Counted from the stretch's first letter, positions 18,875 through 28,770 are shown. The stretch: DNA of 64,000 bases from Pseudomonas sp. DC1.2 (GCF_034351645.1 NZ_CP133782.1:1307001-1371000); one strand, 5' to 3'. Translations and numbers: made by a program. The notes: generated by a model not told the origin, from the letters alone.

Positions 18875-21328
18875 TTACTTGCCGGGCACCAGCGTCAACC
18901 GTGTCGTGCCATACGCCTTGTCAAAATTCTGCGGCTGCATCGGCAAACTCAGGTACTGCCCTTTAAGCCACGGATCGATGCTGTCGAGGTAGTTTGGGCT
19001 GGCCGGGTTGCCGGATTGACCGGTGCCGTTCTGGCCCATCAGCGGTTCGGCCTGGCCGAAGTCGACGATAAAGCGCATGGACGGCACCCTTAGGGTGTTG
19101 AAATCCTGACCCCAGGCGAATGCCGCCGTGTTCAGCGTGGTGTGGTCGCCGCCGGCCGGCACGGGGCCGCGCACGGTCTGGCCGCTGGCATTCTTCCACT
19201 CGTAACGGTGCAACTTGCCCCACTGCCAGGCGTTGTGATCGCCGCCTAACTGGCTGTCGCCTGCGCTGATCGCTGCGGCCAGGCTACGGGCGAGGATGGT
19301 TGGTTTGTCTTCTTTGTTCGGGGTTCGACTGTCATCCCAGAACGGGCTGTCTTCGCGACCGAGCAAGTGATCTGCCTGCGCTGAGTAGGACAACGAACCG
19401 TTGGCAATGAACGCTTTCCACGTCGGGCTGTTTTCCGGGCCCAGTTCGTCGAGGAAAATCTGTTTCATGCTTTCTTGCAGGAAAAGCTCATAGATTGCCG
19501 CATCGGCGGACGTCGAACTGAGCTTGCCGTCGAACGCCATCAAACGCGTGTAGGCTTCCCGAGCCTTGGCCCGATCAGCTGCGGGCAGCGCTTCGATGGC
19601 TTGCTTCAGCGGTTGAGCCATGCCCGGTGCTTCGAACATTTTTTTCAGCTTGGCCGCAAATGTCGTGGTCTGGTCGTATTGCATGGCAATCAGGCTACGG
19701 CTGTCGTGCTTACCCGCGCCGGCCAGCTCGGCCAAGCGCTCGCCACGCTCCGGCGCCGCCCAAGAGTTGGACAACTGCATACCGTAACCATGGGGAATGA
19801 CCCGCTGGTTGGCGGTGCCGACCCAGCCCTGGGTCGGGTCCTGGTCATACGGGTGGAGCATCGGATCGGCGTAACCGTCCCAATCGTAGCGACCTTCCCA
19901 GCCCGGCGAGGGCAGCAGGCCTTCGCCTTCACGGCGGTTCGGGTAGCGACCGGTGACCTGCCAGCCAATGTGGCTGGCGTCGGCAAACACCAGGTTCAGG
20001 GCAATGGCGCGTATTTCACGACTGGCGTCCGATGCTTTCTCGACATTCTGTGCCCGGGACAAATCGAAAAAAGCGTCCAGGGTTTTGTCATCGGTGAAGC
20101 TCGGCGTCTGTAACGCCAGGCCGAAACCATTGGCCAGCGTCAGGCCCTGAGCGCTGTTGAGCAGTGGGCCGTGGCGGGTTTCGTACACCGCTTCGCGAAT
20201 CGGCCGTTGGCCTTTGACGAAGTAGGTTTCGTTACGAACCATGGCCGGCTGCCATTTGCCGCCGCTGCTTTCGTAGGAAAGACCGTTGCCTTGGCGTTTG
20301 ATTTTTTCCAGGAACAGGTCTTGGTTGTCACCCATCACCGCGGTCATGCTCCACGCCACTTTGCCGTTGAAGCCACCGAGCACCATCGGCAGGCCGGCAA
20401 TCGACACCCCGGCGGCCTGGTATTTCGGTGCGCGAATCTGTACGTAGCTCCACAACGCCGGCACGCCCATCGGGCCGTGGCTGTCGCTGGCCAGCAGGCT
20501 TTTGCCGCTACGGCTGCGTTGCGGTGCGATGGCCACGTTGTTCGATGAGGTGGAACCCAGCAGATTCAGATCGGACAGTTGGCCGGTGGCTTTACTGAGT
20601 TGCGCCAGCCCCGGAACTTGCCCACTGAGCTTGATGCCCTGAAGCTTCTGCGCCTCGCCCATGGACAGTTTTTCGTCGGGGGCGGACGGGGTCAGCCACG
20701 CCAGTTTGTCGGTGCTGACCGTTTGGGCCAGCACCAGCGAGGAAATCTCTTGCGGCAGGTTGGCCGATTGACTGAAGTTCAGCAGGCAGAAAATCAGCGC
20801 CGAATCTTCCGGTTGCCAGTATTCAGGTTTGTAACCGGTGGCCGCGAGGTCTGGCGGAAGCTTGTCGCGGTAGCGGAACAAGTAAGCGTTGACGCCCCTG
20901 GCATAGACTTCGAAGAAGCGCTTGAGGCGTGGCGAAGAGGCTTTGTACAGCTCGCCCGCGCTTTTCTTCAAGTTGACCGCGCGCATGTAGCGGTCGGCGT
21001 CGAGCAGATCGGGGCCGGACATCTCTGCCAAGCGCCCTTCGGCGAGCAGGCGCATGGTCACCATCTGGGTGATGCGGTCGCTGGCGTGGACATAGCCGAG
21101 GGTGAACAGGGCGTCGTGGAAGCTGCTGCTTTCGATCAGCGGCATACCCATGGCGTTGCGTCGCACCGACACGTTTTGCGCCAGACCCTTGAGCGGCTGC
21201 ACGCCGGAGGACGGCGGGAGGGTGTCCTGTGTGTTCCAGGTCTGACAACCGGTCAGGCTCAAAACACTGGCCACTGCTGCGGCAACGCCGAACCGGGGAA
21301 TAAAATGTATAAGGGCTGGCGAGGCCAT
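18875..21328 (-). CDS. penicillin acylase-family lipoprotein (Ntn hydrolase)
   Basis: Large exported amidohydrolase of 817 residues. The ATG at 21328 is chosen because AGGAG lies 8 bases upstream and it yields a lipoprotein signal ending SLTGC; an upstream in-frame start would place 23 unlikely residues before it. The family's autoprocessing site is visible as STSSNNVAI (about 257-265), where a serine followed by Asn-Asn becomes the N-terminal nucleophile of the beta chain. Relatives cleave penicillins or acyl-homoserine lactones (PvdQ, QuiP), but the substrate here cannot be read. It lies upstream of the exonuclease/ligase pair. Confidence 0.88.
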   Translation of the reverse strand: MASPALIHFIPRFGVAAAVASVLSLTGCQTWNTQDTLPPSSGVQPLKGLAQNVSVRRNAMGMPLIESSSFHDALFTLGYVHASDRITQMVTMRLLAEGRLAEMSGPDLLDADRYMRAVNLKKSAGELYKASSPRLKRFFEVYARGVNAYLFRYRDKLPPDLAATGYKPEYWQPEDSALIFCLLNFSQSANLPQEISSLVLAQTVSTDKLAWLTPSAPDEKLSMGEAQKLQGIKLSGQVPGLAQLSKATGQLSDLNLLGSTSSNNVAIAPQRSRSGKSLLASDSHGPMGVPALWSYVQIRAPKYQAAGVSIAGLPMVLGGFNGKVAWSMTAVMGDNQDLFLEKIKRQGNGLSYESSGGKWQPAMVRNETYFVKGQRPIREAVYETRHGPLLNSAQGLTLANGFGLALQTPSFTDDKTLDAFFDLSRAQNVEKASDASREIRAIALNLVFADASHIGWQVTGRYPNRREGEGLLPSPGWEGRYDWDGYADPMLHPYDQDPTQGWVGTANQRVIPHGYGMQLSNSWAAPERGERLAELAGAGKHDSRSLIAMQYDQTTTFAAKLKKMFEAPGMAQPLKQAIEALPAADRAKAREAYTRLMAFDGKLSSTSADAAIYELFLQESMKQIFLDELGPENSPTWKAFIANGSLSYSAQADHLLGREDSPFWDDSRTPNKEDKPTILARSLAAAISAGDSQLGGDHNAWQWGKLHRYEWKNASGQTVRGPVPAGGDHTTLNTAAFAWGQDFNTLRVPSMRFIVDFGQAEPLMGQNGTGQSGNPASPNYLDSIDPWLKGQYLSLPMQPQNFDKAYGTTRLTLVPGK

Positions 21329-21423
21329 GGCAAAGCTCCTGCGGGGGTGGTGATGCAATAAAGGCGCTACGTTAGTGAGCAGGAGGTGGCCGCGCAAGCG
21401 GCGGCGGGGTTATTTCTTCACAG

Positions 21424-21448
21424 TGATCGCTCCACGGGGGAGCGATCA
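21424..21448. repeat. TGATCG...CGATCA hairpin repeat
   Basis: Near-perfect 10-bp inverted repeat (TGATCGCTCC / GGAGCGATCA) just after the GST gene stop. A related copy lies at 56390-56419. This looks like one of the dispersed intergenic hairpins of Pseudomonas, possibly acting as a terminator. Confidence 0.55.
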
Positions 21449-21459
21449 GTGACAATCGG

Positions 21460-22104
21460 TCAGGACTTGGGTGGGTTGACCTGCGCGGCGATGGCATACG
21501 CCCTCACCGTCGCCGGCCGCTCCTTGATGTGGTTGAACCAGCGCAGCACATTCGGGAAATCATCCAGGTTCTGACTCTGCCACGTGTGGGAAACGATCCA
21601 CGGATAGATCGCCATGTCGGCAATGCTGTATTCACCGCCGGCCACGAAGGCATTGTTCGCCAGTTGCTTGTCGAGCACGCCGTACAGGCGCGCCGTTTCA
21701 TCAATGTAGCGCTTGATCGCGTAAGGGATTTTTTCCGGGGCAAACTGGCTGAAGTGATGATTCTGCCCCGCCATAGGTCCTAAACCGCCCATTTGCCAGA
21801 ACAGCCACTGCAACACTTGCTGGCGTGCGCGCAGGTCTTTGGGCAGGAACTGGCCGGTTTTTTCCGCCAGATACAGCAGAATGGCCCCGGATTCAAACAG
21901 CGATAACGGCGCACCGCCGTCGGCCGGTTCGTGATCGACGATGGCTGGGATTTTATTGTTCGGCGAGATTTTCAGGAATTCAGGCTTGAACTGCTCGTTT
22001 TGGCTGATGTTGACCGGGTGTACGTCGTACTTGAGGCCGGCCTCTTCAAGAAAAATCGAGATTTTGTGGCCGTTGGGGGTGGTCCAGTAATACAGATCAA
22101 TCAT
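21460..22104 (-). CDS. glutathione S-transferase (YghU/YfcG-like)
   Basis: Cytosolic GST of about 214 residues. The ATG at 22104 is preceded by TGGAG. The thioredoxin-fold N-terminus begins MIDLYYWTTPNGHKISIFLEE; the TTPNG loop (7-11) is characteristic of the Nu-class/YfcG disulfide-bond oxidoreductase group, which uses Thr/Asn instead of Tyr/Ser/Cys. NKIPAIVDHEP and SGAILLYLAEKTG complete the glutathione site, followed by an all-helical C-domain. It is transcribed divergently from the isochorismatase-like gene. Confidence 0.9.
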   Translation of the reverse strand: MIDLYYWTTPNGHKISIFLEEAGLKYDVHPVNISQNEQFKPEFLKISPNNKIPAIVDHEPADGGAPLSLFESGAILLYLAEKTGQFLPKDLRARQQVLQWLFWQMGGLGPMAGQNHHFSQFAPEKIPYAIKRYIDETARLYGVLDKQLANNAFVAGGEYSIADMAIYPWIVSHTWQSQNLDDFPNVLRWFNHIKERPATVRAYAIAAQVNPPKS

Positions 22105-22233
22105 GGCGTGCTCCAGGAAATAGGCGTCGTTCAATACTGACAGCAGCCGCAGGCATAAGGTCGTCCTGTTTTACCGTAGGGCTTGCCTGTGAGAAAAGGT
22201 GATGCTCAAGTGTGCGAAATTCAATGACTCGAC

Positions 22234-22806
22234 ATGAGAAAAGTCAGCATGGAGCTCAAGACCAACGCGGCGTTGATCATCATCGATCAGCAAAAAGGCA
22301 TCCTGAATCCTAAATTGGGTCGCCGAAACAATCCTCAGGCTGAAACGCACATGCTCGAATTGCTGAGTCATTGGCGTCTGACCGGACGGCCAGTGATTCA
22401 CGTGCAACACCTCTCCCGATCACCGGAGTCGGTGTTCTGGCCAGAGCAATCGGGTGTGGAGTTTCAGCAACGTTTCCAGCCGTTAGCCGGAGAACAACTG
22501 ATTCAGAAAAAAGTGCCGGACGCATTTTGTGCGACAGGGCTGGAGGTCAGCTTGCGCACGGTGGGCATCGATCAATTGATCATTGTGGGCGTCGCCACCC
22601 ATAACTCGGTGGAGTCTACGGCGCGAACGGCCGGTAATCTCGGGTTTGAGTCATGGGTGGTTGAGGATGCGTGCTTTACCTTCGACAAGGCCGACTTTTT
22701 CGGCACCGCCCGTTCAGCCGAGGACGTGCATGCCATGTCGTTGGCCAACCTGCACGGCGAATATGCGACGGTCACCTGTACCGCACAGATCATCGCCGCA
22801 GGCTGA
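22234..22806 (+). CDS. isochorismatase-family hydrolase lacking the usual cysteine
   Basis: Protein of 190 residues (or 185 from the in-frame ATG at 22249) with the isochorismatase-like fold. The catalytic Asp is in LIIIDQQKG and the Lys in IQKKVPDAF. In the usual cysteine-hydrolase motif (G-V-x-T-x-x-C-V-x-x-T) the cysteine is serine here: GVATHNSVESTAR. True isochorismatases also lack this cysteine, so the protein may use a different chemistry or be inactive as an amidase. It is monocistronic and divergent from the GST gene; substrate unknown. Confidence 0.8.
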   Translation: MRKVSMELKTNAALIIIDQQKGILNPKLGRRNNPQAETHMLELLSHWRLTGRPVIHVQHLSRSPESVFWPEQSGVEFQQRFQPLAGEQLIQKKVPDAFCATGLEVSLRTVGIDQLIIVGVATHNSVESTARTAGNLGFESWVVEDACFTFDKADFFGTARSAEDVHAMSLANLHGEYATVTCTAQIIAAG

Positions 22807-22825
22807 AACCCGGTGCAAGCCGTCC

Positions 22826-22846
22826 TGCTCGCGAAGGCGATTCAAC
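22826..22846. repeat. REP-like fragment
   Basis: The core CCTGCTCGCGAAGGCG is typical of the Pseudomonas REP unit that ends GCTCGCGAAGGCGG. It is a single unit between the convergent isochorismatase-like and SEC-C genes. Confidence 0.45.
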
Positions 22847-22873
22847 CGGCGAAGCAGATCTTCGCCCGAAGCC

Positions 22874-23083
22874 TCAAGCGCCGTGGCATTTTTTGAATTT
22901 CTTGCCGTTGCCGCAAGGGCAAGGGTCGTTGCGGCCGACATCTTTCAGCGCGTTACGCACCGGTTCCTGGTGCGCGTGGCCGCAGTTCGGGCCGTGGACA
23001 TGGCCATGGTCGTGATCATGGTGGTCGTGTTGGTCATGATCGTGGTTGCAGTCAGGGCCATGGACATGCGGTTGCTGGGTCAT
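22874..23083 (-). CDS. His-rich SEC-C motif protein
   Basis: Small protein of 69 residues in two parts. The N-terminal half is very rich in His and Asp, with two HGP(D/N)C(N/G)H units and runs such as [15 protein letters not shown]. The C-terminal half is a SEC-C zinc motif, [17 protein letters not shown]. The start at 23083 has GGAG 8 bases upstream, inside the end of the preceding gene. It is the last gene of a four-gene operon that also encodes the SEC-C protein YchJ. Metal binding, probably zinc, is likely; its biological role is unknown. Confidence 0.8.
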   Translation of the reverse strand: MTQQPHVHGPDCNHDHDQHDHHDHDHGHVHGPNCGHAHQEPVRNALKDVGRNDPCPCGNGKKFKKCHGA

Positions 23084-23088
23084 GCGGG

Positions 23089-23589
23089 TCACTCCGGAAT
23101 TAAATCGGCGGTGATTATCACGCCATTGCGCGCCACGTGCACGTAGTGCGCGATGAATAGACCGGTCTCCAGCGTTCCCTCCAGGCGATAAGGGATGGGT
23201 TGGTCGGGATTTTTCAGCAGTTTCACCAGCCCCCGAACCTGGGGCCACAGGTTGGTGCGGATCGGCACCTTGAAATAGGCGCTGCGTTTGGGACCCACGG
23301 TAAACCAGTGTTCGTGCTCGCCTTCGGTCAGCAGAATATCGCCTACGTGAATGCTGTAATCGAGACTGCGCACAGTCAGGTCGCTGTCATTGGGGTTGTC
23401 GACGCGAAAGTGCAGCAGGAATCTTTGCTCCAGCAGCTTGGCCCTTATGACCTCGACCTTGACCAGGTACACCTGCGGGTCCGGCTCGTCGTCACTGAAC
23501 CAGGACGCGCAGCCGCCCAGGCTCATGAATATGAACAGCGTGAGCACAGGCAGTGCTCGGTACTGAAGAGCTTGGCGCAGACTGAGCAT
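23089..23589 (-). CDS. LEA type 2 family lipoprotein
   Basis: Exported protein of 166 residues. The start at 23589 gives a lipoprotein signal ending MSLGGC. The mature part ([24 protein letters not shown], then a WHy/LEA2-like beta-sandwich) resembles the late-embryogenesis-abundant type 2 domain found in Pseudomonas lipoproteins linked with stress tolerance. It is third in the operon after a hypothetical gene and ychJ, 37 bases from ychJ, and its last codons contain the ribosome-binding site of the next gene. Confidence 0.82.
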   Translation of the reverse strand: MLSLRQALQYRALPVLTLFIFMSLGGCASWFSDDEPDPQVYLVKVEVIRAKLLEQRFLLHFRVDNPNDSDLTVRSLDYSIHVGDILLTEGEHEHWFTVGPKRSAYFKVPIRTNLWPQVRGLVKLLKNPDQPIPYRLEGTLETGLFIAHYVHVARNGVIITADLIPE

Positions 23590-23626
23590 GGTGGTGTTTC
23601 TCCCTTGACGATCTTTTGTGCTCAAA

Positions 23627-24103
23627 TCAACTGCCAAAATACCCCGCACAACACTTCTTGAATTTCTGTCCGCTCGCACAGGGGCATGCCTCGTTGCGCC
23701 CGGACTTGAGTTGCACGGTGGGGTCGATGAAGTACCAGTGCCCCGCGTTTTGCACAAAGGAGGAACGCTCGCGGTGGCTGTGCTCACCGGTGCTGTCGTG
23801 CCAGCGCGCGGTGAAGGTGACGAAAGCATGTTCCGGCTGGCCGCCGAATACCTCGGAGCTTTCCACCTCCAGGCCTAGCCAAGTGCTTTGCGAACTCCAG
23901 TCGCTGATGGATTGGCGATCAAGGCCCTTCTGCTGGGCGGGCAGGGTGGTCGCCACCAAGTAATCCACCAACCCCAGCACATAAGCGCTATAGCGCGAAC
24001 GCATCAAGGCTTCGGCGCACGGCGCCGGGTGCCCGGCATGGTAATGGCCGCAGCAGGCATCGAGCAGCGTGCCGCTGCCGCAAGGGCAAATGGATGTACT
24101 CAT
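23627..24103 (-). CDS. ychJ: YchJ-family protein with two SEC-C-type motifs
   Basis: Protein of 158 residues. ATG 24103 is chosen because it places the conserved [11 protein letters not shown] at the N-terminus. A first Cys cluster ([14 protein letters not shown], 7-20) is followed by the NTF2-like YchJ middle domain ([28 protein letters not shown]) and a C-terminal SEC-C ([17 protein letters not shown]). SEC-C motifs bind zinc and were first seen in SecA; YchJ has no settled function. It lies 4 bases after the upstream gene's stop, so coupling is likely. Confidence 0.9.
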   Translation of the reverse strand: MSTSICPCGSGTLLDACCGHYHAGHPAPCAEALMRSRYSAYVLGLVDYLVATTLPAQQKGLDRQSISDWSSQSTWLGLEVESSEVFGGQPEHAFVTFTARWHDSTGEHSHRERSSFVQNAGHWYFIDPTVQLKSGRNEACPCASGQKFKKCCAGYFGS

Positions 24104-24107
24104 TGCG

Positions 24108-24605
24108 TTACCACCAATATTTCCCGAAGTTTTCCGGATTGGCCCAAAACCTGGAATTAAGCCAGTCCGGCACCTGTTTATAGTCCAGCAAATCATAGGT
24201 GAACAGGGTCAGCACCTGATCGTCGCGCTGGAAACGTTCGCTCGCTTGCAGGGCCAGGGAGAAAAAATCCGTCTCCAGCCAACCACTGGCCTGCAAGTCC
24301 GCCAGGACCGCGATGCGACTGGCGTTGAGGTTGCGGATGCCGCCAAGCAGGTTCAGGCCATCGCGTTTGGGCAAGTGCTCCAGACAATCGACCACCAGCG
24401 CCAGATCAAAGCGCTGTGCCGCCAGTGCTTGGGGCAATGCGCCAGGCGCCGCAAAGGCGACGCAACTGTCGGGGTGTGCGAGCTTGAAGGCCTCAAGCGC
24501 GGGGAACTCGCTGGCGCCAATCAGCAACAGGCGTGCGGGGGCGTAGCGATCAAGCAAGGCGGCCAGTGCTTGCTGGGGCGTGCGCGGAGAAATACCTGCA
24601 ATCAT
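24108..24605 (-). CDS. conserved hypothetical protein (DUF6231-like), SAM-methyltransferase-like fold
   Basis: Protein of 165 residues, first of the four-gene operon leading into ychJ. The arrangement [14 protein letters not shown], then [22 protein letters not shown] and IAVLAD resembles a degenerate class I Rossmann methyltransferase, but a clear SAM-binding GxGxG is missing. It ends [14 protein letters not shown] believe this is the family named DUF6231 in Pseudomonas. Function unknown. Confidence 0.7.
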   Translation of the reverse strand: MIAGISPRTPQQALAALLDRYAPARLLLIGASEFPALEAFKLAHPDSCVAFAAPGALPQALAAQRFDLALVVDCLEHLPKRDGLNLLGGIRNLNASRIAVLADLQASGWLETDFFSLALQASERFQRDDQVLTLFTYDLLDYKQVPDWLNSRFWANPENFGKYWW

Positions 24606-24983
24606 CGAAGATCCTCAATCAGAACGCCAAGACTAGCTTGCTCGAAGAGCGGGGCCTAGCGCCTGTTTCTCGCAGAGGGCCAAGGCACCGTGAATACGGG
24701 GTAAAACAGCAGTGGGTTGGTGCGGGTGTCTGTGGTCAATGCCAAACCCGCAGACGGCTGGCAACCAGGCGCTGCGAGCGCGGTGAAAAAGCCGCCCTGT
24801 GATATTGCACTTCAACCGTTGACGCAGGACGTTAACCCTTGATCTAGAGCCATTGGGCGATGATTGTCGGCGCAGCGGCGTTCATTCGAGCTGCGGCAGA
24901 AGAATTTTGCATTGTCCTCTGGCTTATCTCGCGTTGAAGCCGGTACTGTGCGCGCAAAGAATAATGTTGCAGGGGGAGGTTGT
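24606..24983. other. intergenic region, divergent promoters
   Basis: About 380 bases between the divergent DUF6231-like gene and DUF1145 gene. No tRNA, repeat or credible small gene was seen. It must hold the promoters for both directions, but I could not place them. Confidence 0.4.
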
Positions 24984-25262
24984 ATGAAAGTGTTCTGGGG
25001 GCTGGGGAAGGCGCTCACATGGCTGTTCTGGCTGGTAGTGCTGGTCAATGTGCTAATTCCGTTTGTCAAACCGTTGCACTCGTTGGTCAATCTGGCCGGC
25101 GGCCTCTTACTGCTTATCCATCTTCTGGAACTGCTGCTGTTCAACGGCCGCTTCAAAGGTCGCGCCCACCCTTGGCGAGATCGTCTGCAAACACTCTTTG
25201 TCGGCATTTTCCATTTGCAAACCATCCCGGCCCCGGCCGTACCGGAGGCTTCCCATGCGTAA
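24984..25262 (+). CDS. DUF1145 small inner-membrane protein
   Basis: A 92-residue membrane protein. ATG 24984 follows a strong GGGGGAGG. Two hydrophobic helices (about 4-28 and 35-55, the latter VNLAGGLLLLIHLLELLLF) are followed by a basic GRFKGRAHPW stretch, the DUF1145 pattern (E. coli YhhL-like). Its stop overlaps the start of the collagen-like gene by 8 bases, so the two are coupled. Function unknown. Confidence 0.82.
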   Translation: MKVFWGLGKALTWLFWLVVLVNVLIPFVKPLHSLVNLAGGLLLLIHLLELLLFNGRFKGRAHPWRDRLQTLFVGIFHLQTIPAPAVPEASHA

Positions 25263-26013
25263 ACTGTGTCTGCTCGCTGCGCTCATCAGTCCATTAGCCT
25301 GTGCCCAAGTGGTGAGTGTTGAAACCAACTCCTTGATGCGGTTGCCTAACACCGCCAGCACCTTGCAACTGGAACGCCTGGAAGTGGCCGATTACGGCAC
25401 GCTGCTGATTCCCTCGAACGTGACCGAGGTGACAGTCGGCGAATTGCGCCTCGGCCGTGAGGCACGGATTGCGATTGTGCCGAGCGAGCAGCCTCTGGAA
25501 TTGAAAGTCGAGCGCGCCGAGTTGTCCGAAGGCAGCCTGATTACCGCTCGCGGCGCACCGGGGACTTACCTCAAGGCCGCGCGTTCCGGGCGTAACCTCA
25601 ATGTGCAGTTCAAGGTGCTGAAAGCTGCGCAACTGACTGTCGATGCACGAGGCGGCGCCGGTACGCCGGGGTTCTTTGGACTCGACGGCGCCAATGGTCA
25701 GGAGCCTGGCTGCACGTGGGGCCAGGCCGGTCATGGTGCCGATGGCAGCAACGGTACTGATGGTCAGTCGGGTGCGCCGGGTGCGTTGGTTCGGCTCCAA
25801 GTGCCTCGCGATTACCCGGCAGAGCGCATCGCCGTCCAGGTCGCGGGCGGTGCGGGCGGCTTGCCAGGGCCGGGTGGCAAGCCGGGGGCTGGCGGTAAGG
25901 CCAAGGGCTGTTTCGTGTACAAAACTGACGGCGCAAAAAGCGGACGCCCAGGCCTTGACGGCCAGCCAGGGCCTGTCGGTGCAGCGGGTTCGGTGACTAT
26001 TCAGCGGTTTTAA
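25255..26013 (+). CDS. exported collagen-like protein
   Basis: Secreted protein of 252 residues. It has a signal peptide (MRKLCLLAALISPLACA), a beta-rich N-terminal half with repeats such as LQLERLEVADYGTLLIP, and a C-terminal glycine-rich part. That part has Gly-X-Y runs (GANGQ, GADGSNGTDGQSGAPGA, GGLPGPGGKPGAGGKAKG, GRPGLDGQPGPVGAAG) interrupted by non-collagen segments. Two cysteines flank the repeat part (CTWGQ, CFVYK). It could be a surface or periplasmic structural protein. It is translationally coupled to the DUF1145 membrane protein, which hints at a shared envelope role. Confidence 0.72.
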   Translation: MRKLCLLAALISPLACAQVVSVETNSLMRLPNTASTLQLERLEVADYGTLLIPSNVTEVTVGELRLGREARIAIVPSEQPLELKVERAELSEGSLITARGAPGTYLKAARSGRNLNVQFKVLKAAQLTVDARGGAGTPGFFGLDGANGQEPGCTWGQAGHGADGSNGTDGQSGAPGALVRLQVPRDYPAERIAVQVAGGAGGLPGPGGKPGAGGKAKGCFVYKTDGAKSGRPGLDGQPGPVGAAGSVTIQRF

Positions 26014-26061
26014 GCATTGCCGAGCGTCTACGGCGAGGGGGGCATGACCCCCTCATCCGTT

Positions 26062-26526
26062 TCAGAACATCGGCCGAGCCGCGGCAATCGCCACCAACAC
26101 CAGCCCGACAATCAGATTGATCCCCACCAGTCGGCGAATTTTCCCGAGCACAGCCGCACCGGTTGGCCAGTCCTGCGCCATCACGGCGGTGCGCAACTCC
26201 GGCAGCAGCAACGCCTGAATCCGTATAAACAGCGCGGTCATCACGATGTACAAGCCCATCATTACTTGCACGTACCGTGGCGCTGCCTCGAAACCTGAAT
26301 ATTGCAGATGAATCATGCCCACACCGCTGATCGGCAACAGCACCACGGCGACCCAGACCCAGCGGAAAAAACCTTGAAACACTTCTACCCACAGCTTCAG
26401 CCGAGCGGGACCTTCCAGGGCGCTCATCGCTGCGGGACGCAACACCATCCAGGCGAAAAACATGCCGCCCACCCACACTAGGGCTGACAGGACATGCAGG
26501 GTATAAACCAGGCTAAAGGCGGTCAT
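26062..26526 (-). CDS. CopD-like four-helix membrane protein
   Basis: Inner-membrane protein of 154 residues with four hydrophobic helices. The first begins SLVYTLHVLSALVWVGGMFFAW; the histidine and the WVGG motif are typical of CopD/DUF2269-like proteins. Members have been linked to copper uptake or heme-binding membrane domains, but no copper-resistance genes are adjacent. It is divergent from dinG. Confidence 0.72.
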   Translation of the reverse strand: MTAFSLVYTLHVLSALVWVGGMFFAWMVLRPAAMSALEGPARLKLWVEVFQGFFRWVWVAVVLLPISGVGMIHLQYSGFEAAPRYVQVMMGLYIVMTALFIRIQALLLPELRTAVMAQDWPTGAAVLGKIRRLVGINLIVGLVLVAIAAARPMF

Positions 26527-26625
26527 TGAGGTACTCCGTTCTGCGCGGGATTAATTAGCGGGGTATGATAGCGGCCGATCCGAACCACTGAAAATTTATC
26601 CAGCGTTTTTTGCGCCCGACAATCC

Positions 26626-28770
26626 ATGATCAGCACCGAACTCAAAACCACGATCCAGGGCGCTTATACGCGTTTTCTCGAAGCCAAGAGCCTCAAGCCG
26701 CGCTACGGCCAACGTCTGATGATCGCTGAAATCGCCAAAGTCCTCGGTGCCATCGACACCGACGACGAAGGTCGGCGCAGTGGCGACCCTGCGATTGTCG
26801 CGGTGGAAGCCGGCACCGGTACGGGCAAAACCGTGGCTTACGCGCTCGCGGCGATCCCTACCGCCAAGGCCGCCGGTAAGCGTCTGGTGATCGCCACGGC
26901 CACCGTGGCCTTGCAAGAACAAATCGTCTACAAGGATTTACCTGACCTGATGCGCAACAGCGGGCTGAATTTCAGCTTCGCGCTGGCCAAGGGCCGTGGG
27001 CGCTATATGTGCCTGTCCAAACTTGACATGTTGCTCCAGGAAGGCCACGCACAAACCGCTACTGCGCAGCTTTTCGAAGAAGAAGGCTTCAAGATCGAGG
27101 TCGATGAAGCCAGCCAGAAGCTGTTCACCAGCATGATCGAGAAGCTCGCCGGTAATAAGTGGGACGGCGACCGCGACAGCTGGTCCACCGCTCTGGAAGA
27201 CGCTGATTGGGCGCGTCTGACCACTGATCACAGCCAATGTACCAACCGTCATTGCCCGAACTTCGGCCAGTGTGCCTTCTACAAGGCACGCGAAGGCATG
27301 GGCAAGGTTGACGTGATCGTCACTAACCACGACATGGTACTGGCCGACCTGGCCCTGGGCGGCGGCGCTGTGCTGCCGGATCCGCGCGACACCATTTATG
27401 TGTTCGACGAAGGCCACCACTTGCCAGACAAGGCAATCGGTCACTTCGCCCACTACACGCGCCTGCGCTCCACCGCCGACTGGCTGGAAACCACCGCCAA
27501 GAACCTCACCAAACTGCTGGCCCAGCACCCGTTGCCGGGCGATTTGGGCAAGCTGATCGAACAAGTGCCGGAACTGGCGCGAGAGATCAAGACCCAGCAA
27601 CAGTTCATGTTCACTGCCTGCGAGCAGGTCGCCGATTTCAAACCGGGTGAAGACGTTGAAGGCCGTGAGCGGCCGCGTCATCGCTTCGTCGGCGGAGTGA
27701 TTCCCGAGCACATGCGCGAGATGGGCATTGAGCTGAAAAAAGCCTTCGCCCGCCTGACCGATCTGTTCACCCGCCTCACCGAACTGCTCAAGGAAGGCAT
27801 GGACGGCGAGGTCAACATTGGCATCGCCAGCAACCAGGCCGAAGAGTGGTATCCATTGTTCGGCAGTTTGTTGTCGCGCTCTTCGGGCAATTGGGAGTTG
27901 TGGACCGCCTTCACCGTCGAAGACCCGGAAGACAGTCCGCCCATGGCCCGCTGGCTGACCTTGGCCGAAAGCGGCTCGCTGTTCGATATCGAGGTCAACG
28001 CGAGCCCGATCCTGGCTGCGGAAATGCTTCGTCGTAACCTGTGGAACGTGGCCTATGGCGCGCTGGTGACCTCGGCCACCCTGACGGCGCTGGGCACTTT
28101 CGACCGCTTTCGCATGCGTGCCGGGTTGCCAAAAAAAGCCGTGACGGCGGTGGTGCCGAGTCCGTTTCATCACGCTGATGCCGGCGTGTTGCGGGTGCCT
28201 GACCTCAAAGCCGATCCCCGGGATGCGCCGGCCCACACCGCGGCCATCATTCGCGACCTGCCGGGTCTGGTCGAAGGGTCGCGAGGCACGCTGGTGCTGT
28301 TCTCCTCGCGCAAGCAGATGCAGGACGTATTTGATGGCCTGGACCGAGACTGGCGCAAACAAGTGTTCATTCAAGGCAACCTGTCAAAACAGGAAACCCT
28401 GAACAAGCACAAGGCTCGGGTCGATGGCGGCGATTCCAGTGTGCTGTTCGGCCTTGCCAGTTTCGCCGAGGGCGTGGACTTGCCTGGCGCGTATTGCGAG
28501 CACGTGGTCATCGCCAAAATTCCATTCTCGGTGCCCGACGATCCGGTAGAAGCCGCGTTGGCCGAGTGGATCGAAGCCCGGGGCGGCAATCCGTTCATGG
28601 AAATCTCGGTGCCGGACGCCTCGCTGAAACTGGTCCAGGCTTGCGGTCGCTTGCTGCGTACCGAAGAGGACCGCGGCACTATCACCTTACTCGACCGGCG
28701 TCTGGTCACGGCCCGTTACGGCAAGGCCATCCTCAATGCGTTGCCGCCATTTCGACGTGAAATTTCCTGA
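26626..28770 (+). CDS. dinG: ATP-dependent DNA helicase DinG
   Basis: XPD-like superfamily 2 helicase of 714 residues that unwinds R-loops and blocked forks. Walker A is GTGTGKT (about 65-71). The Fe-S cluster cysteines lie between GRYMCLSK (about 128) and CTNRHCPNFGQC (about 205-216). The DEGH Walker B box is at about 263. The C-terminal motif VI region is QACGRLLRTEEDRG (about 670-683). No LexA box was seen upstream, so SOS control is not evident here. It is monocistronic; a short TGGGCA/TGCCCA hairpin lies just after the stop. Confidence 0.96.
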   Translation: MISTELKTTIQGAYTRFLEAKSLKPRYGQRLMIAEIAKVLGAIDTDDEGRRSGDPAIVAVEAGTGTGKTVAYALAAIPTAKAAGKRLVIATATVALQEQIVYKDLPDLMRNSGLNFSFALAKGRGRYMCLSKLDMLLQEGHAQTATAQLFEEEGFKIEVDEASQKLFTSMIEKLAGNKWDGDRDSWSTALEDADWARLTTDHSQCTNRHCPNFGQCAFYKAREGMGKVDVIVTNHDMVLADLALGGGAVLPDPRDTIYVFDEGHHLPDKAIGHFAHYTRLRSTADWLETTAKNLTKLLAQHPLPGDLGKLIEQVPELAREIKTQQQFMFTACEQVADFKPGEDVEGRERPRHRFVGGVIPEHMREMGIELKKAFARLTDLFTRLTELLKEGMDGEVNIGIASNQAEEWYPLFGSLLSRSSGNWELWTAFTVEDPEDSPPMARWLTLAESGSLFDIEVNASPILAAEMLRRNLWNVAYGALVTSATLTALGTFDRFRMRAGLPKKAVTAVVPSPFHHADAGVLRVPDLKADPRDAPAHTAAIIRDLPGLVEGSRGTLVLFSSRKQMQDVFDGLDRDWRKQVFIQGNLSKQETLNKHKARVDGGDSSVLFGLASFAEGVDLPGAYCEHVVIAKIPFSVPDDPVEAALAEWIEARGGNPFMEISVPDASLKLVQACGRLLRTEEDRGTITLLDRRLVTARYGKAILNALPPFRREIS

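Noticed and set aside
26938..28374. Long minus-strand open frame opposite dinG (478 codons)
   Set aside because: Antisense shadow of dinG, which has intact helicase motifs; composition typical of GC-rich reverse frames.
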